Shown in pieces: positions 55,801-63,952 of a stretch of 64,000 nucleotides of DNA. The DNA is from Acinetobacter sp. C32I. Its GTDB lineage: Bacteria > Pseudomonadota > Gammaproteobacteria > Pseudomonadales > Moraxellaceae. The stretch spans positions 3,906,001 to 3,970,000 of the forward strand of contig NZ_CP098480.1 in assembly GCF_023702715.1 (NCBI RefSeq), written 5' to 3'. The translations under genes and the position numbers were made by a program. The notes beneath the pieces were generated by a model that was not told the origin of the DNA, searched no databases, and saw nothing but the letters and a program-made list of their open reading frames with translations. Numbering within the stretch: the first letter of the stretch is position 1; each line of letters opens with the position of its first letter.

Positions 55801-56110
55801 TGGTAATACAACAGGTGGTGGTGTAGACATCTGGACTGACTTCCATGTCGGTAATACCGCGACAGATGATCAAGCGGATAAGATTGATTTAAGTAACTTG
55901 TTGATTGGTACTCAAAACAGTCTAACCATTGGTCAATATGTTTCGGTGAGCTACGATGCAGGTACACAAACTGCAACGATCAGTGTAGACCGTGATGGTG
56001 GCGTATTGATTGAAGGTACCTATACCGAAACTCCATTGTTACAGCTCACAAATATTACAGCACCGTTAACGCTGAATGATTTGTTGAATAATGGACAAAT
56101 CATTTACTAA
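40826..56110 (+). CDS. Bap-like giant biofilm adhesin (type I secretion substrate)
   Basis: About 5,094 residues. The N-terminal 110 residues form the BapA-prefix-type domain (beta-strand-rich, with [20 protein letters not shown]). An Asp-Ala run, an Ala/Val-rich stretch, a hydrophobic helix ([20 protein letters not shown]) and a Gly/Asn linker follow. Then come four tandem arrays of Ig-like or related modules (41447-52149). The C-terminal 1,300 residues have four alternating BapA-type and VCBS/cadherin-like modules. The end has a glycine-rich, Asp-rich T1SS target region ([25 protein letters not shown]). Start is ATG at 40826, with GAGG upstream. It should be surface-exposed and mediate adhesion and biofilm formation. 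No T1SS genes lie in the window. Confidence 0.97.
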   Translation: MSQIQIISKESHQTLVNTTGKTATLPSEPSVVLIKVSANDISVVKRDGVNAVVVLKNGETIVIHNFFNNSEIADNSLVLQGEDNQLVWAHFKDAETDADADADADADADSDDDDHEGAVFLEETPAVVPEAAAAPVEAAALQPIQAVEPLLYAGEAASGFSPWLWALPVLAIGGIAAAASGGGGGGGNNDNNTDTTPPSTDGVKFNTDPVTADNVLNAAESAGNVTLTGTLTGVPADAATTVVTVVVNGVTYTATVNSANGTWSVSVPGSGLLADGDKTIDAKVTFTDAAGNSSNVADTQVYTVDTTAPNAPEIDPINGTDPITGTAEPGSTVTVTFPDGTTVQVPTDPTTGVWTTPNPGNLPNGGTVTAVATDPAGNPSVPGTETVDTVGPDVSGTTLNIDPVTADNVINAAESAGNVTLTGTLTGVPADAATTVVTVVVNGVTYTATVNSANGTWSVSVPGSGLLADGDKTIDAKVTFTDAAGNSSNVADTQVYTVDTTAPNAPEIDPINGTDPITGTAEPGSTVTVTFPDGTTVQVPTDPTTGVWTTPNPGNLPNGGTVTAVATDPAGNPSVPGTETVDTVGPDVSGTTLNIDPVTADNVINAAESAGNVTLTGTLTGVPADAATTVVTVVVNGVTYTATVNSANGTWSVSVPGSGLLADGDKTIDAKVTFTDAAGNSSNVADTQVYTVDTTAPNAPEINPINGTDPITGTAEPGSTVTVTFPDGTTVQVPTDPTTGAWTTPNPGNLPNGSTVTAVATDPAGNPSVPGTETVDTVGPDVSGTTLNIDPVTADNVINAAESAGNVTLTGTLTGVPADAATTVVTVVVNGVTYTATVNSANGTWSVSVPGSGLLADGDKTIDAKVTFTDAAGNSSNVTDTQVYTVDTTAPNAPVLDPINATDPISGTAEPGSTVTVTFPDGTSVQVPTDPTTGAWTTPNPGGLTNGETVTATATDPAGNTSLPGTGTVSTDVTAPIVTVDDDLSNDATPALTGTVNDPTATIVVNVDGVDYPAVNNGDGTWTLADNTLPTLGEGDHTVTVTATDAAGNVGTDTGTITIDTVAPNAPVLDPINATDPISGTAEPGSTVTVTFPDGTSVQVPTDPTTGAWTTPNPGGLTNGETVTATATDPAGNTSLPGTGTVSTDVTAPIVTVDDDLSNDATPALTGTVNDPTATIVVNVDGVDYPAVNNGDGTWTLADNTLPTLGEGDHTVTVTATDAAGNVGTDTGTITIDTVAPNAPVLDPINATDPISGTAEPGSTVTVTFPDGTSVQVPTDPTTGAWTTPNPGGLTNGETVTATATDPAGNTSLPGTGTVSTDVTAPIVTVDDDLSNDATPALTGTVNDPTATIVVNVDGVDYPAVNNGDGTWTLADNTLPTLGEGDHTVTVTATDAAGNVGTDTGTITIDTVAPNAPVLDPINATDPISGTAEPGSTVTVTFPDGTSVQVPTDPTTGAWTTPNPGGLTNGETVTATATDPAGNTSLPGTGTVSTDVTAPIVTVDDDLSNDATPALTGTVNDPTATIVVNVDGVDYPATNNGDGTWTLADNTLPTLGEGDHTVTVTATDAAGNVGTDTGTITIDTVAPNAPVLDPINATDPISGTAEPGSTVTVTFPDGTSVQVPTDPTTGAWTTPNPGGLTNGETVTATATDPAGNTSLPGTGTVSTDVTAPIVTVDDDLSNDATPALTGTVNDPTATIVVNVDGVDYPATNNGDGTWTLADNTLPTLGEGDHTVTVTATDAAGNVGTDTGTITIDTVAPNAPVLDPINATDPISGTAEPGSTVTVTFPDGTSVQVPTDPTTGAWTTPNPGGLTNGETVTATATDPAGNTSLPGTGTVSTDVTAPIVTVDDDLSNDATPALTGTVNDPTATIVVNVDGVDYPAVNNGDGTWTLADNTLPTLGEGDHTVTVTATDAAGNVGTDTGTVTIDTIAPNAPDIDPINAVDPITGTAEPGSTVTVTFPNGTTVQVPTDPITGAWTVPNPGNLVDGDTVTATATDLAGNVSLPGTEIVDGDGLPPVVALNDEFTNDSTPDLSGTINDPNATIVVNVDGVDYPAVNNGDGTWTLPDNVLPVLGEGPHAVTVTATDLAGNVGTDTGTVTIDTIAPNAPDIDPINAVDPITGTAEPGSTVTVTFPNGTTVQVPTDPITGAWTVPNPGNLVDGDTVTATATDLAGNVSLPGTEIVDGDGLPPVVALNDEFTNDSTPDLSGTINDPNATIVVNVDGVDYPAVNNGDGTWTLPDNVLPVLGEGPHAVTVTATDLAGNVGTDTGTVTIDTIAPNAPDIDPINAVDPITGTAEPGSTVTVTFPNGTTVQVPTDPITGAWTVPNPGNLVDGDTVTATATDLAGNVSLPGTEIVDGDGLPPVVALNDEFTNDSTPDLSGTINDPNATIVVNVDGVDYPAVNNGDGTWTLPDNVLPVLGEGPHAVTVTATDLAGNVGTDTGTVTIDTIAPNAPDIDPINAVDPITGTAEPGSTVTVTFPNGTTVQVPTDPITGAWTVPNPGNLVDGDTVTATATDLAGNVSLPGTEIVDGDGLPPVVTFTDETTNDTTPELTGTINDPNATIVVNVDGVDYPAVNNGDGTWTLPDNVLPVLGEGPHAVTVTATDLAGNVGTDTGAVTIDTIPADLIGAITVPDDLNGDGILNATELGADGSFDAQVALGPDAAVGTVVTVNGTNYTVTAADLVNGFITAAIAVAADGSITIHAEAVDAQGNIDSADADVTITVDTVAADLIGAITVPDDLNGDGILNATELGADGSFDAQVALGPDAAVGTVVTVNGTNYTVTAADLVNGFITAAIAVAADGSITIHAEAVDAQGNIDSADADVTIAVDTVAADLIGAITVPDDLNGDGILNATELGADGSFDAQVALGPDAAVGTVVTVNGTNYTVTAADLVNGFITAAIAVAADGSITIHAEAVDAQGNIDSADADVTITVDTVAADLIGAITVPDDLNGDGILNATELGADGSFDAQVALGPDAAVGTVVTVNGTNYTVTAADLVNGFITAAIAVAADGSITIHAEAVDAQGNIDSADADVTITVDTVAADLIGAITVPDDLNGDGILNATELGADGSFDAQVALGPDAAVGTVVTVNGTNYTVTAADLVNGFITAAIAVAADGSITIHAEAVDAQGNIDSADADVTITVDTVAADLIGAITVPDDLNGDGILNATELGADGSFDAQVALGPDAAVGTVVTVNGTNYTVTAADLVNGFITAAIAVAADGSITIHAEAVDAQGNIDSADADVTITVDTVAADLIGAITVPDDLNGDGILNATELGADGSFDAQVALGPDAAVGTVVTVNGTNYTVTAADLVNGFITAAIAVAADGSITIHAEAVDAQGNIDSADADVTITVDTVAADLIGAITVPDDLNGDGILNATELGADGSFDAQVALGPDAAVGTVVTVNGTNYTVTAADLVNGFITAAIAVAADGSITIHAEAVDAQGNIDSADADVTITVDTVAADLIGAITVPDDLNGDGILNATELGADGSFDAQVALGPDAAVGTVVTVNGTNYTVTAADLVNGFITAAIAVAADGSITIHAEAVDAQGNIDSADADVTITVDTVAADLIGAITVPDDLNGDGILNATELGADGSFDAQVALGPDAAVGTVVTVNGTNYTVTAADLVNGFITAAIAVAADGSITIHAEAVDAQGNIDSADADVTITVDTVAADLIGAITVPDDLNGDGILNATELGADGSFDAQVALGPDAAVGTVVTVNGTNYTVTAADLVNGFITAAIAVLADGSLAIHAEAVDAQGNIDSADSSVTIDITPPDITTAAIAINAITGDNILDAAEVSGTVTLTGTLTIPADAVITSVQVNVNGTNYTAVVDPLTSTWSIGVLGSQLAADTDLTIEATATFTDIAGNNSTLQDTQTYTLASSIIAFDNFDTAVLAPQPLLISDDALLGSKTYLALVSLAGLDLQLGSEAIGFSVAANQEGNATFTYSALIGVNALADYSLVVQKLDPVTGQWTSVYGGGQADIIKLTLLGSTPGVALDGLEEGQYRAFMTYTGLAGIGLLGTLTATMDIYDTTQIGGFYTETATGNVIVDLNDSGQADVVTPTTVINAVNGQPVLADGTVITGAFGDLVINLDGSYVYTPNSNAAGIGQTDQFVYTLRDPVTGDTAQATLNIQLSSVKASDNLAVAEINPEALLVADDVALGSASYLAAVSLAGLNLQLLGDATVAFNVDADREGTATFTFSGLLTANLLSDYSLVVQKYDATTGQWVSIGGTNPQATLVDLSLIGGVATAVIEGLEAGQYRAFIGYEGLLGVGLGGTLTGTMDVYNPYVIAGYSVEPISGNVIKDVGINGAVDAASSNAVISMVNGDPVSATGTTTIVGTYGNLVIDQDGNYTYTPNANGLNLGQVDQFTYTLLDPVTGNTSQAVLYVHLDSNGVDMTWNPADPSQPAVITGPVPVDAMDNVASAEIDMVYPVTTEVLDNAISYNWLLGIGGIVIGTKQGTATFDVDPGHLTDAIISVNFGSVATIVDGLHVVLTRVNPDGSRTVIADSANTGVLDLLGIFGSEVQFKVDNLSAGTYELFMESNTLLTALGNVTADITLNHGDITQPPVLVVDPITGNVLADGDSAIYGPNYTPDYITTTTVVTSVTSENGNVEGVIVGVPTTIVGAYGTLTIGSDGTYTYQATANMANVGKVDSFTYTVVDPVTGRTDTATLHIQVGSPDVDVNWNIADPSADATLPAPSVIADTDDATISMKHVTDPVVDVTSGNVTIGNLAGFPIPLPVLSSTVTSNQFVIAANTVSDVHVQLNYTASLSLSAFPTTGYTIQQLVGASWVDTAYSGSATALAGVLGAPAFSADIPHLSEGTYRVVFSLSSLISLGVVTLDSVVTTTATHLNQYIPDGQTDWITGNVLTNDVAEGTQLHVFNSTTGSYELAAGQGVNTGEGTLYLYNDGSYFYKPFDSAANATSDVIDYKLVSVIDGSEYTSSLTINLSQELNSLVVSTSANDVFTLGNGSDTLIYNTLTAASVTNATGGNTTGGGVDIWTDFHVGNTATDDQADKIDLSNLLIGTQNSLTIGQYVSVSYDAGTQTATISVDRDGGVLIEGTYTETPLLQLTNITAPLTLNDLLNNGQIIY
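41117..41152 (+). repeat. 12-bp tandem repeat encoding Asp-Ala
   Basis: Three perfect copies of GCAGATGCTGAC within the N-terminal acidic stretch of bap, giving alternating Asp and Ala. Frame-preserving when copy number changes. Confidence 0.9.
41447..43492 (+). repeat. bap array A: 582-bp repeats, two Ig-like modules each
   Basis: Period 582 bp (194 residues), units beginning at 41447, 42029, 42611 and 43193 (the last contains only the first module). Units 1-3 are almost identical. Each unit starts with a module like [20 protein letters not shown] and continues with a module like [20 protein letters not shown]. Confidence 0.95.
43493..46606 (+). repeat. bap array B: six 519-bp repeats
   Basis: Six units of 519 bp (173 residues) at 43493, 44012, 44531, 45050, 45569 and 46088. 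Each has one module like [20 protein letters not shown] and one like [20 protein letters not shown]. Nearly identical; units 4 and 5 share a Val-to-Thr variant (PATNNGDG instead of PAVNNGDG), which marks a recent duplication. Confidence 0.95.
46607..48684 (+). repeat. bap array C: four 519-bp repeats
   Basis: Same 173-residue plan as array B but a distinct sequence type ([40 protein letters not shown]), four units at 46607, 47126, 47645 and 48164. Units 1-3 are near-identical; unit 4 differs in its second half ([20 protein letters not shown]). Confidence 0.95.
48685..52149 (+). repeat. bap array D: eleven 315-bp repeats with EF-hand loops
   Basis: Eleven units of 315 bp (105 residues) from 48685. 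Every unit contains [12 protein letters not shown], which fits a canonical 12-residue EF-hand calcium loop (D1, N3, D5, G6, N9, E12). The last unit diverges in its final third. Units are nearly identical at DNA level, with scattered synonymous differences. Confidence 0.95.
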
Positions 56111-56128
56111 TCCAAAGCCTTCACTTTA

Positions 56129-56157
56129 AAAAAAGAGAACCTTCGGGTTCTCTTTTT
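56129..56157 (+). terminator. Rho-independent terminator after bap
   Basis: AAAGAGAACC-ttcg-GGTTCTCTTT, a stable C(UUCG)G tetraloop hairpin with T-run, 20 bp past the stop. Confidence 0.95.
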
Positions 56158-56227
56158 CATTTTGAGAAGATCATAAAAATATATGATATGGTGTGTAAAA
56201 CACTTAAAAATTCTAAAAACCAAAGAT

Positions 56228-57901
56228 ATGAGCATTACAACGATTTTAGCACTTGAGCAATTGACACATTTGTTGAGTGAACACTTTTTTAAGCAGGTAC
56301 AGCCACATATTGATGTGTCTAAAGCAGTGATTTTCTGTTCTTATGGTGAGCAGACGCAACGTTGTCAAGTCTGGAATTCAGCCTGCTCAGGTTTTGCTGA
56401 TATTCAACAGCAATTATTTAATTTTCTTGAGCAACACATCGCTGTAACTGAAAAGCTGCCTACATTTCTAAAATTTGATATTGCCTTTCATATCCAACAA
56501 GAAAAATGGTCGGATATTGAACAGACTTTGAAGAACCAATTCCATAATAATCATTATCGGAAAGGAATCAGTTTCGATGCAGATTTTAACTGTTGTTTCT
56601 TAGAGCAAGAGTTATACGGCAAAGCCATTATTCGTGCGCTGAGCTATAACAGTCCTAATTTTCTTGATGAAAAAAACTTAAATAATAGCCTTTTAAGAAA
56701 ATATCCAAATCAGCAACACAACATCAAAATTAAGGAACTTCAACAGCTCTGGACTTTTGATACTTATGCTGTGATTTATGAAGCAGAGCAGTTGGTACCT
56801 TTGCACAGTCAGTTCACTGAAAATGGCGTGCGTTATCTAGTTGAGCCGAAAAAACAGCATTTTAAAAAAATGATAGAAAGCAATGCTCAATTTCTTTATC
56901 AGCAAATTCAGCAGGATGGGCGATTCGCGTATGGTTTTTTCCCCGCCTATGATCGTGAAATTCGGAGTTACAACACGGTTCGGCACTGTACTTCGGTCTA
57001 TGCCTTACTCGAAACTTTAGTGATTCGATCACATCACGTTTTTATCGAAAAAATTCAGTTGGCGATTGATTATGCGTTAAAGCATTTCTATATCGAAAAA
57101 CAGGTGGAATTGGCTTATATGCTGGATGGTAATGAAGCCACAGGCCTAGATGAAATTAAGCTAGGGGCCAATGCTGCCGCGATTTTAATGCTCAGCAAAT
57201 ATCAAGAAATTACAGGTGATGATCGCTATCTGGTTTATGCACAGGCCTTAGCCAATGGCATTTTATCGATGGTCAATGATGCAGGTGAAACCACACATGT
57301 ACTGCATTACCCAAGCTATGAGATTAAAGAGAAATTCCGCATCATTTATTATGATGGTGAAGCTGCTTTGGGCTTATTACGTCTTTATCAACTTCATGCA
57401 GACGAAAAATTACTGCAAACCGTTAAATGCATGTTTGAACGATTCATTGAAAAAAAATATGATCGTTATCATGATCACTGGCTCAGCTACTGTAGCAATG
57501 AACTGACCAAAATTTGCCCCGAAGAAAAATATTTCCAGTTTGGCCTGAATAATTATTTAAGGCATCTGGTATTTATCCGTAACCGTAAAACGGCCTATGC
57601 CACTTTGTTGGAAATGATGATGGCAGCCTATCAAATGGTTCTCCGAATTCGAGCACTGGGTTTAGGACATTTGTTCGAAAAGGCGCAGTTTGATGATCTA
57701 AAAAAGCTGATTGAGTTTCGGGCTGAGTTTCAGCGCACAGGATTTTTCTATCCAGAAGTCGCCATGTATATGGCACGGCCAGATAAAGCATTGAATGCCT
57801 TCTATGTGCGGCATGATCGTTTTCGTGTACGGATTGATGACCAAGAACATAATCTTTCAGGTTATGTGGCCTATGTTCAGCATTTTGAAACTGAAGCTTG
57901 A
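56228..57901 (+). CDS. Unrecognised protein with (alpha/alpha)-barrel-like C-terminal domain
   Basis: About 557 residues, no signal peptide. The N-terminal about 190 residues form a domain I cannot name, with RKGISFDADFNCCFLEQELY as the most conserved-looking block. Residues about 220-557 look like a six-hairpin helical barrel of the kind seen in uronic-acid epimerases and hydrolases: MLDGNEATGLDEIKLGANAA, IIYYDGEAALGLLRLYQLHA and DHWLSYCSNEL. The catalytic pair is not certain. It starts at ATG 56228 (the earlier in-frame ATG lacks a site) and its stop is followed 11 bp later by the CapA-fusion gene, so they form a unit. Suggests polymer or glycan handling; inferred only. Confidence 0.6.
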   Translation: MSITTILALEQLTHLLSEHFFKQVQPHIDVSKAVIFCSYGEQTQRCQVWNSACSGFADIQQQLFNFLEQHIAVTEKLPTFLKFDIAFHIQQEKWSDIEQTLKNQFHNNHYRKGISFDADFNCCFLEQELYGKAIIRALSYNSPNFLDEKNLNNSLLRKYPNQQHNIKIKELQQLWTFDTYAVIYEAEQLVPLHSQFTENGVRYLVEPKKQHFKKMIESNAQFLYQQIQQDGRFAYGFFPAYDREIRSYNTVRHCTSVYALLETLVIRSHHVFIEKIQLAIDYALKHFYIEKQVELAYMLDGNEATGLDEIKLGANAAAILMLSKYQEITGDDRYLVYAQALANGILSMVNDAGETTHVLHYPSYEIKEKFRIIYYDGEAALGLLRLYQLHADEKLLQTVKCMFERFIEKKYDRYHDHWLSYCSNELTKICPEEKYFQFGLNNYLRHLVFIRNRKTAYATLLEMMMAAYQMVLRIRALGLGHLFEKAQFDDLKKLIEFRAEFQRTGFFYPEVAMYMARPDKALNAFYVRHDRFRVRIDDQEHNLSGYVAYVQHFETEA

Positions 57902-57912
57902 GGGTGAAATTG

Positions 57913-59649
57913 ATGAGTACACCTCAAGAAATCAAAATTATTAGCCAGATGGGCAATCAAGACTTTCAATCTCCTGTTTGGCAGACAGAAATTTCAGGGG
58001 ATTGCTCTGCTTGGATTCTATTATATTTAGCTTTAGAGGCGGTGGTTGAAGGTCGGTTATTACTTGAAGATGGGATAATTATTGATAAGAATTTCCAAGC
58101 GAAGCAAAGTGATTCTTCTGATTTGATCTGGAATCCAAGTAATTCCGTTTTACAGTTATTACAGTATCTCAGTTTTAGCCCAAACAATGCTACACAACAG
58201 CTGCTGGGTTGCCACCTGTTTGGAAATTGGCAACAGGCAGAAATTGAAATCGCCAGTAAGGCAGAGCAGTTTGGATTGAGTATTCAGCATCAATCTGTTG
58301 CGACCCCAAATACCTTGCAAAAACTCTATGGTTTGGCGGAATCCATCTTTAATCTACCGATTGAATTGCTGAAGCAAGTTTTTGTCAAAGTACCGAATAT
58401 TCATGGGCAGGAGATTGCTCCGATCCATTCATTATCAAGCTGTACACAACTGGATGCAGTGATTTATCTGACAGATCAACGTCGAGACTGCTATTTTTCT
58501 TATCGTCATGAAAATCAGAGCTTAGGTATTTTTCAGCTTTTAGACCAGCTCCATCGAATTGATCATTTAGCCCCGTATTATCATTATTTCCAACAAGGGC
58601 TATTGCCAACTAAACAGCTGCACGCCAAAACTGAATGGATCAATATTCTTGGCGATACCTATTTTGGGGAGTTCTATACCGAAAAAAGAAAAAACAAAGG
58701 TATAGATGATGCTTTACAACGTTATGGTTATCGCTATTCTTTTGAAGCAATTAAACAATTTTTTGGCGCCGATGATATTAATATTGCCAATTTAGAAGCG
58801 GTTTTCAATCTTGAAGAGAATTCAATTTTAGCAGGCAGAAAAGCCTATATTTTGGGGGCAAAAGCTCAGGAAACTTTATCTGAATTTAAACGTATTCATC
58901 TCAATACCTTGTGTTTGGCCAATAATCATTTAAAAGACTATGGAGAAGCCAGTCTAAAACATACTTTAACTCAGTTAGCGCATGCCAAGATTGATGTTAT
59001 TGGGGCAGGTGAGAATCAACAACAGGCACATCAAGGTCTAGAAATTAAAAATGATCAGGGGCAATGTCTGGCTATTTTTAATGGCTATTGGCATAGAAGA
59101 GCTGCCTATCAGGAGTATGATTTTTATGCACTCGGTAACAGTGCTGGGGTAGCTTGTCTCAATGCGATTTTATTCGAACAGCTGATGCAATACCGTTTAG
59201 CACATCCAACCCATAAAATTATGGTGATTTGTCATTGGGGTGTGGATTTTAAATCGATCCATCCTGAGCAAGAAAAACTGGCCAAGGTCCTGACTCAGAT
59301 TGGGGCAGATGTGGTGATTGGTCATGGTGCTCATACCCTGCAGCCAATTCAATCCATTCATCAAAAGCCCGTTATTTTTGGCATTGGCAATGGGGTATTT
59401 AATAGCAATGGCCATTTTGAAAAATATCAAGCCTTGCCTTATGGGGCTGTTGTGCGAATCAATTTAAAAGAATCCCGATTAAAACTCTATCCGATTTATA
59501 CCCATAATCAGAAGACCTTTTGGCAACCGCATAGTGTTGATGAACTACAATTTGAACAAGCGAAAACCTTATTGACCCATCAATTAGATCCAGTAAATTA
59601 CAGTGTGGGGCAGGATGATTTAGGTCATTATCTGCAGTTCAACTTTTAA
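57913..59649 (+). CDS. Beta-lactamase-like domain fused to CapA-type metallophosphoesterase
   Basis: About 578 residues. The N-terminal part (about 20-220) has the helix order of class A beta-lactamase-like enzymes (LALEAVVEGRLLLEDGI, LQYLSFSPNNATQQLLG), but Ser-x-x-Lys is missing and the SDN loop reads SPNN, so it is probably inactive. The C-terminal part is a CapA/PgsA domain with INILGDTYFGE, LANNHLKDYG, ICHWGVDF and IGHGAHTLQP, the metal-binding and HWG/GHGxH motifs. CapA domains are tied to poly-gamma-glutamate or capsule handling. Start ATG 57913 with GAGGG upstream. Second gene of the pair; no signal peptide seen. Confidence 0.7.
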   Translation: MSTPQEIKIISQMGNQDFQSPVWQTEISGDCSAWILLYLALEAVVEGRLLLEDGIIIDKNFQAKQSDSSDLIWNPSNSVLQLLQYLSFSPNNATQQLLGCHLFGNWQQAEIEIASKAEQFGLSIQHQSVATPNTLQKLYGLAESIFNLPIELLKQVFVKVPNIHGQEIAPIHSLSSCTQLDAVIYLTDQRRDCYFSYRHENQSLGIFQLLDQLHRIDHLAPYYHYFQQGLLPTKQLHAKTEWINILGDTYFGEFYTEKRKNKGIDDALQRYGYRYSFEAIKQFFGADDINIANLEAVFNLEENSILAGRKAYILGAKAQETLSEFKRIHLNTLCLANNHLKDYGEASLKHTLTQLAHAKIDVIGAGENQQQAHQGLEIKNDQGQCLAIFNGYWHRRAAYQEYDFYALGNSAGVACLNAILFEQLMQYRLAHPTHKIMVICHWGVDFKSIHPEQEKLAKVLTQIGADVVIGHGAHTLQPIQSIHQKPVIFGIGNGVFNSNGHFEKYQALPYGAVVRINLKESRLKLYPIYTHNQKTFWQPHSVDELQFEQAKTLLTHQLDPVNYSVGQDDLGHYLQFNF

Positions 59650-60371
59650 GGATATTGGTTGTAATTGTTGAGCATGATGTTCAGTTGTTCTTTGTTAAAT
59701 CCCAAATTACGTAAGCCTCCACTGCCTAAGCGACAATCATAACTGCTCATAATATTGGTCGGTGTGGTTTTGGTCGCTTTAGGTGAACAAACATGGCTGA
59801 GACCGAAGGCATGTCCCATTTCATGGATACTGGCAGCTTGGGTTTGGTAATTCAGCCGTTGCCAATCAATCAAAATAAAGGGTTGCCCTTGATTGCGGAA
59901 TCCCCAACTGGTGATATCAGCATCTTTTAATTTTTCGCCATAAGAATCATAAATAATAAACAGCACTTCCTTGCTCTTTCGGCGAGGGAAGCAAGTTCTG
60001 ACCGCACTTGGCAGATTGTCTGGAACAATTGCTTTCGCTTGGCTTAATTGGTTGGCGAGATCACATTTGCGTTTACTAAAATCTTGATAGGAATAATAAC
60101 GATGAATTTTAAACTTAAAGATTTTTTGATTATTTTCATCGACAAAGTATCGGTTCAAGATTGCCAGTTCTTTATACATTTGTGCTTTACGATCTAGGGC
60201 TTTTACTTCTGGACGATTGCTGGTCACAATAAAACTGACATTGACCACAGGTAAATGGTCGACATCTAGCGGATACTGATAAGGCAATTTTTTTATCGGG
60301 GCTTTTTGAGTGGTACAAGATGCACTAAAGATCAGACATAATAGCGTCAGGGCAGTGATTTTTAACCGCAT
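59646..60371 (-). CDS. Lipoprotein zinc metallopeptidase (metzincin-type)
   Basis: 241 residues. Lipobox SASC after a hydrophobic signal (LTLLCLIFSASC) suggests lipidation. The active site is HEMGHAFGLSHVC, an HExxHxxGLxH zinc motif, with the Met-turn in NIMSSYDC. The middle part has IHRYYSYQDFSKRKCDLANQ, which I do not recognise. Its stop overlaps the CapA-fusion stop by four bases on the opposite strand. It should act in the periplasm or on the outer membrane. Substrate unknown. Confidence 0.85.
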   Translation of the reverse strand: MRLKITALTLLCLIFSASCTTQKAPIKKLPYQYPLDVDHLPVVNVSFIVTSNRPEVKALDRKAQMYKELAILNRYFVDENNQKIFKFKIHRYYSYQDFSKRKCDLANQLSQAKAIVPDNLPSAVRTCFPRRKSKEVLFIIYDSYGEKLKDADITSWGFRNQGQPFILIDWQRLNYQTQAASIHEMGHAFGLSHVCSPKATKTTPTNIMSSYDCRLGSGGLRNLGFNKEQLNIMLNNYNQYP

Positions 60372-60460
60372 TTTTGTTCTCTCAAGTAGTTACGTTTTAA
60401 TTATTGTAAAGCTAGCTTTTCGCATGATTTTGATTATCTTAGCAGATTTTTGGAGCTTGT

Positions 60461-60781
60461 ATGGTGCAAGATACCAATGAACTACATCGGCAAATTTTAG
60501 AAGTGATTGCCTTGATTCCTTATGGAAAAGTGGCAAGTTATGGACAAATTGCCAAATTGGCTGGTTTACCCAAACATCCACGTTTAGTGGGTTATGTACT
60601 CAAGCATTTAGATAAAGACAGTGAAATTCCTTGGTATCGTGTGATTAACTCACAAGGAAAAATCAGTGTGACTCGAATCAATGAGAAAGGTGAAAATGTT
60701 CAGCAATGTTTATTAGAAGCAGAAGGGGTGTATTTATTAAATGGCAAGGTCAGTTTAAAAATATTTGCTTGGCAGCCTTAA
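60461..60781 (+). CDS. Alkyltransferase-like protein (MGMT family, Atl)
   Basis: 106 residues. The MGMT C-terminal domain fold: IPYGKVASYGQIAKLAG, PRLVGYVLKHL (DNA recognition helix) and an active-site loop PWYRVINSQGKI where Trp replaces the alkyl-accepting Cys. This identifies an alkyltransferase-like protein, which binds O6-alkylguanine without transferring the alkyl group and hands the site to nucleotide excision repair. The usual length for this group is about 100-130 residues. Divergent from the zincin lipoprotein. Confidence 0.9.
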   Translation: MVQDTNELHRQILEVIALIPYGKVASYGQIAKLAGLPKHPRLVGYVLKHLDKDSEIPWYRVINSQGKISVTRINEKGENVQQCLLEAEGVYLLNGKVSLKIFAWQP

Positions 60782-60808
60782 ATCGTTTTGGACAGATCAG
60801 AATTAATA

Positions 60809-60837
60809 TTGAAATTAATTTACGGTTTATTTACAAT
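60809..60837 (+). promoter_or_regulatory. Promoter of the small lipoprotein gene
   Basis: TTGAAA at 60809-60814, 17-bp spacer and TACAAT at 60832-60837, 41 bp before the ATG at 60879. Confidence 0.55.
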
Positions 60838-60878
60838 CTGGATACATAAGATTACATTGAAATGATTTTGGTATTTAA

Positions 60879-61379
60879 ATGAAAAAACTGTCTGTTATTT
60901 TTGGGGTTGCTGCACTGAGTTTATCTGGATGTGCAAGTATTATCTCGGGTAAAACCCAAACCATGACGTTCCAAAGTACGCCAGAACTCAGTGATATTAC
61001 GATTTTAAATCGTGATGGCAAGAAAATCCATGTTGGAAAAGCACCTGTAACCGTGAGCCTGAATCGTGGAGCTGGTTTCTTTGTTCCTGAAAGATATACG
61101 GTTATCTTTGAAAAAGAAGGTTATGAAAAGAAAGAAATCAAAGTTACTTCGAGCATGAATGGTTGGTATATCGGGAATATTTTATTTGGTGGGGTAATTG
61201 GCTTGTTAATTGTCGATCCTGCGACTGGGGCGATGTATAGTTTAAATACAAAAGATACCAATGTTGTTCTAAATGACTTAAAGAAAGAAAATCTTCAAGC
61301 CAATGCTCAATCATTAACAATCGTTTCTACGAATGTACTTTCTGAAGAAGTTTTAGAAAAAGCAAAACCAATTCAATAA
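60879..61379 (+). CDS. Small lipoprotein, PEGA-like
   Basis: 166 residues. MKKLSVIFGVAALSLSGC has a lipobox at LSGC. The mature part has a PEGA-like beta domain (ILNRDGKKIHVGKAPVTVSL, RYTVIFEKEGYEKKEIKV), a hydrophobic segment (IGNILFGGVIGLLIVDPATG) and an Asn/Lys-rich tail. The hydrophobic stretch with the conserved GLLIVDPATGAMYSL is typical of small envelope lipoproteins with unknown function. Monocistronic. Confidence 0.8.
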   Translation: MKKLSVIFGVAALSLSGCASIISGKTQTMTFQSTPELSDITILNRDGKKIHVGKAPVTVSLNRGAGFFVPERYTVIFEKEGYEKKEIKVTSSMNGWYIGNILFGGVIGLLIVDPATGAMYSLNTKDTNVVLNDLKKENLQANAQSLTIVSTNVLSEEVLEKAKPIQ

Positions 61380-61399
61380 AAAGCTTAGTAATAAGCAAT

Positions 61400-61434
61400 A
61401 AAAAAGCATGATAAATATTTATCATGCTTTTTTA
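61400..61434. terminator. Bidirectional rho-independent terminator
   Basis: AAAAAGCATGATAAA-TATTTATCATGCTTTTT, long stem between the convergent lipoprotein and universal-stress genes. Confidence 0.9.
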
Positions 61435-61461
61435 ATATTTCTAAATGATTAATATGAATTA

Positions 61462-61899
61462 TCAACGCACAATTAATACAGGAATGTGACTTTCTGCTAA
61501 AACTTTCTGTGCCACACTACCGAGTACAAATTGTTTAAAACCTGTGCGGCCATGTGAACCCATAATAATCAAATCTGCACCTAGGTTTTGCGCCGCACCA
61601 ATAATTTCCTGATGCACTGAAAAACCTTCCAGAATTTGTGTTGCAACGGTCAGACCGTGTTCTTCAAACTTTTGCTCAGCTTTCGTTAAATTTTCTTGAA
61701 CATAACCTCTGACACGTTCAATCAAATCATTGCTTTGGCCCATACGAATATAGGCATCTGCAAGATAAGGATCTAAAGTCATCACTTCGACAACCGTCAG
61801 TTCACTGTTTAAGGCTTTGGCCAGTTGTGCTGCTTCTCGAATGACATTTGCTGCAATTTCAGAGTCATCGATCGCCACTAAGATTTTCTGATAAGCCAT
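61462..61899 (-). CDS. Universal stress protein UspA family
   Basis: 145 residues. The N-terminal YQKILVAIDDSEIAANVI and the C-terminal nucleotide-binding GSHGRTGFKQFVLGSVAQKV are typical of ATP-binding Usp proteins. Cytosolic; stress or growth-arrest role. AGGAG at good spacing before the ATG. Confidence 0.92.
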   Translation of the reverse strand: MAYQKILVAIDDSEIAANVIREAAQLAKALNSELTVVEVMTLDPYLADAYIRMGQSNDLIERVRGYVQENLTKAEQKFEEHGLTVATQILEGFSVHQEIIGAAQNLGADLIIMGSHGRTGFKQFVLGSVAQKVLAESHIPVLIVR

Positions 61900-62132
61900 G
61901 AGGGATACTCCTTATATTTATGATTTTGCATTGAATTTCAGAATAAAAAGTTGTTTAAAATACAGACTATAGTTCTATATTAAACCTGTTGTTATGAAAA
62001 TAAAACCTAGCATTTTTATAGGGATAGTTATTATTTATAGGATTATGGTTAAGCTTAGAAGAGTTTAAGAATAGATGAAATTTCCATAAAAATAAAAGCA
62101 TGTATCATCATGATTTATCTATAAAAGCTGGC
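61900..62132. other. Intergenic, universal stress gene upstream region
   Basis: About 230 bp, AT-rich, with no gene or clear hairpin; it contains the usp promoter. Confidence 0.4.
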
Positions 62133-62753
62133 TTAATTTCGCTCAAAGAATTGAATCAGCGCATCCACATCATCCGTCTGCAACTGCTCACGCATTTTTA
62201 AAATCTGCTTTTCATCTAAGTCATAAAGTTTAAGGGAAAGCAGTTTTTCAATGTCATGTTCAGGAAAGCGGTATTTGATGACTTTGGCTGGGACACCACC
62301 GACAATTGCATATGCTGGCACATCTTGGGTGACCACAGCACCTGTTGCTACCACAGCACCTTCACCGAGTTTAACACCTTGCATGATCATGGCACGGCTG
62401 CCAATCCAGCAACCATCGGCAATGATTGTATCACCCGCAGGTTGAAAGCTACGTGTATCAAAAGGGAAGGTTGAAATCCAGTCTGGGCGGTGCAGTTGAT
62501 TACCACCCATCATAATCACGCATTCGGCACCAAAGCAGACAAAGTTGCCAATATGCAGTTGATCAATTGGCTTTTCAGGTGTAGCCGCTTTGTCGTGTAG
62601 ATAACGCACCACACAGCGTTCAAAACCTTGATCCCAATAAGCAGAATAATACGAGTAATTGCCTTTAATATGGATGTTCGGATTGTTTACCGTTTTAGCA
62701 ATAAACTCGAACTCACACCAATGCTTAACAGGGGAGTTGATGAGTGGATCCAT
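62133..62753 (-). CDS. CatB-type hexapeptide acetyltransferase
   Basis: About 206 residues. Left-handed beta-helix repeats such as [17 protein letters not shown] and [20 protein letters not shown]. The [11 protein letters not shown] loop with its histidine is characteristic of xenobiotic (chloramphenicol/streptogramin) acetyltransferases of the CatB/Vat group; the C-terminus has [15 protein letters not shown]. It transfers acetyl from acetyl-CoA to an unknown acceptor. Being in the chromosomal core context with no mobile element, it need not be a resistance gene. Start at ATG 62753. Confidence 0.9.
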   Translation of the reverse strand: MDPLINSPVKHWCEFEFIAKTVNNPNIHIKGNYSYYSAYWDQGFERCVVRYLHDKAATPEKPIDQLHIGNFVCFGAECVIMMGGNQLHRPDWISTFPFDTRSFQPAGDTIIADGCWIGSRAMIMQGVKLGEGAVVATGAVVTQDVPAYAIVGGVPAKVIKYRFPEHDIEKLLSLKLYDLDEKQILKMREQLQTDDVDALIQFFERN

Positions 62754-62941
62754 ATTTAGACAAAATACCAAAAGAAAGCTGCGTTATTATAGCTTTTAAA
62801 TGAGCAGAGAATGCGGGTTAGAGAAAAATTTCCAAAGCCAGCTAAACAAACATTGAATTTGATTGGGAAATACAAAGCCGAATAAGCAAAAGAGATTTTA
62901 GCGATAGCCATCAATGATCAAATGATTATCACGTTATTGTA

Positions 62942-62969
62942 TTGATTAAGGCTTTGTACTTGCTATATA
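62942..62969 (+). promoter_or_regulatory. Promoter of the 113-residue hypothetical gene
   Basis: TTGATT at 62942-62947, 16-bp spacer and TATATA at 62964-62969, 30 bp before the ATG at 62999. It explains the upstream in-frame extension as promoter rather than coding. Confidence 0.6.
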
Positions 62970-62998
62970 GCATTTCAATACGTTTTCAAGGAAAAATA

Positions 62999-63340
62999 AT
63001 GAAAGTAAGGGTTTTGAAAAATACAAACTATGATATTTATGATGATGTTGTGAAACAACATGCACTTATTGTTGGTAAAGAATATGAGGTGCTCGAAATT
63101 AGCGAGAATACATTTGGTTTATTAAATGAACGTAAGGAACCAACCTTATTTGAGAAAAATTTATTTGAAATCACCGATCCAACAATTTCTAAAAATTGGA
63201 TTAAACAAGAATATGAAGATGGAGAGTACTATATCACTCCACCAGAGTTTTTAACCCATCGTTATTTTTTTGAGGAATATTTCAATGGTAATCCAGATAT
63301 CGTTCAACAGTTTAATAATTACTTAAAATCTATTCAATGA
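62999..63340 (+). CDS. Hypothetical soluble protein, 113 residues
   Basis: Starts at ATG 62999 with AAGGAAAA upstream. Beta-rich N-terminal half (MKVRVLKNTNYDIYDDVVKQ, YEVLEISENTFGLLNERKEP) and an acidic helical C-terminus (FFEEYFNGNPDIVQQFNNYL). I do not recognise the family; the first half resembles the small proteins often seen near toxin-immunity loci, but no toxin is visible. Monocistronic, with its own promoter and terminator. Confidence 0.6.
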   Translation: MKVRVLKNTNYDIYDDVVKQHALIVGKEYEVLEISENTFGLLNERKEPTLFEKNLFEITDPTISKNWIKQEYEDGEYYITPPEFLTHRYFFEEYFNGNPDIVQQFNNYLKSIQ

Positions 63341-63344
63341 TCAT

Positions 63345-63372
63345 AAATAAGCCTCCAATAGGAGGCTTATTT
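63345..63372. terminator. Bidirectional rho-independent terminator
   Basis: AAATAAGCCTCC-aata-GGAGGCTTATTT stem between the hypothetical gene and greA. Confidence 0.9.
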
Positions 63373-63383
63373 ATTTTTAAATA

Positions 63384-63860
63384 TTAAATATATTCCACAC
63401 TTACGATTTCGTATTCAACTTCACCTTGTGGTGTTTGAATTTTTGCTTCGTCGCCTTCATTTTTACCTAAAAGACCACGTGCAATCGGTGAGTTCACTGA
63501 GATTTTATTGATTTTAAAATCTGCTTCATCATCACCGACGATTTTATAAGTCTTACGTTCTTCGGTATCAAGATTTTCAATCGTTACAGTCACGCCAAAG
63601 ACAACACGGCCATTTTGCTCAAGTGTTTTGACATCAATTTCTTGTACTGCGCCCAGTTTACCTTCGATATCCTGAATACGACCTTCGCAGAAACCTTGCT
63701 GTTCACGCGCAGCATGATATTCAGCATTTTCCTTTAAATCACCGTGTTCACGAGCTTCAGCAATCGCTTGGATAATACGTGGGCGATCCACTGTCTTGAG
63801 CTGTTGTAATTCTTTCTCTAAGGCAACCTTGCCTTCGGGAGTCATAGGATAACGTTGCAT
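63384..63860 (-). CDS. greA: Transcription elongation factor GreA
   Basis: 158 residues. The N-terminal coiled coil ([20 protein letters not shown]) carries the acidic tip and [20 protein letters not shown] that enters the polymerase secondary channel. The C-terminal FKBP-like domain has [14 protein letters not shown] and [19 protein letters not shown]. It stimulates cleavage of backtracked RNA. GGGGACC lies upstream of the ATG. The probable carB end lies 92 bp further right on the same strand. Confidence 0.97.
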   Translation of the reverse strand: MQRYPMTPEGKVALEKELQQLKTVDRPRIIQAIAEAREHGDLKENAEYHAAREQQGFCEGRIQDIEGKLGAVQEIDVKTLEQNGRVVFGVTVTIENLDTEERKTYKIVGDDEADFKINKISVNSPIARGLLGKNEGDEAKIQTPQGEVEYEIVSVEYI

Positions 63861-63906
63861 TCTGGTCCCCTCTAAATTGGTTGGGAAAATACAGGATTAA
63901 AAAAAG

Positions 63907-63941
63907 AAAAAGCCCGCCACCGATAAGGTGACGGGACTTTA
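63907..63941 (-). terminator. Rho-independent terminator after the probable carB gene
   Basis: On the minus strand CCCGTCACC-ttatc-GGTGGCGGG stem with a T-run, between greA and the partial gene. Confidence 0.85.
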
Positions 63942-63952
63942 TCGGTAGAGAA

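Noticed and set aside
62133..62753. Acquired chloramphenicol-resistance gene
   Set aside because: CatB-like fold is present, but there is no integron, IS or att context and neighbours are core genes; resistance activity is not supported.
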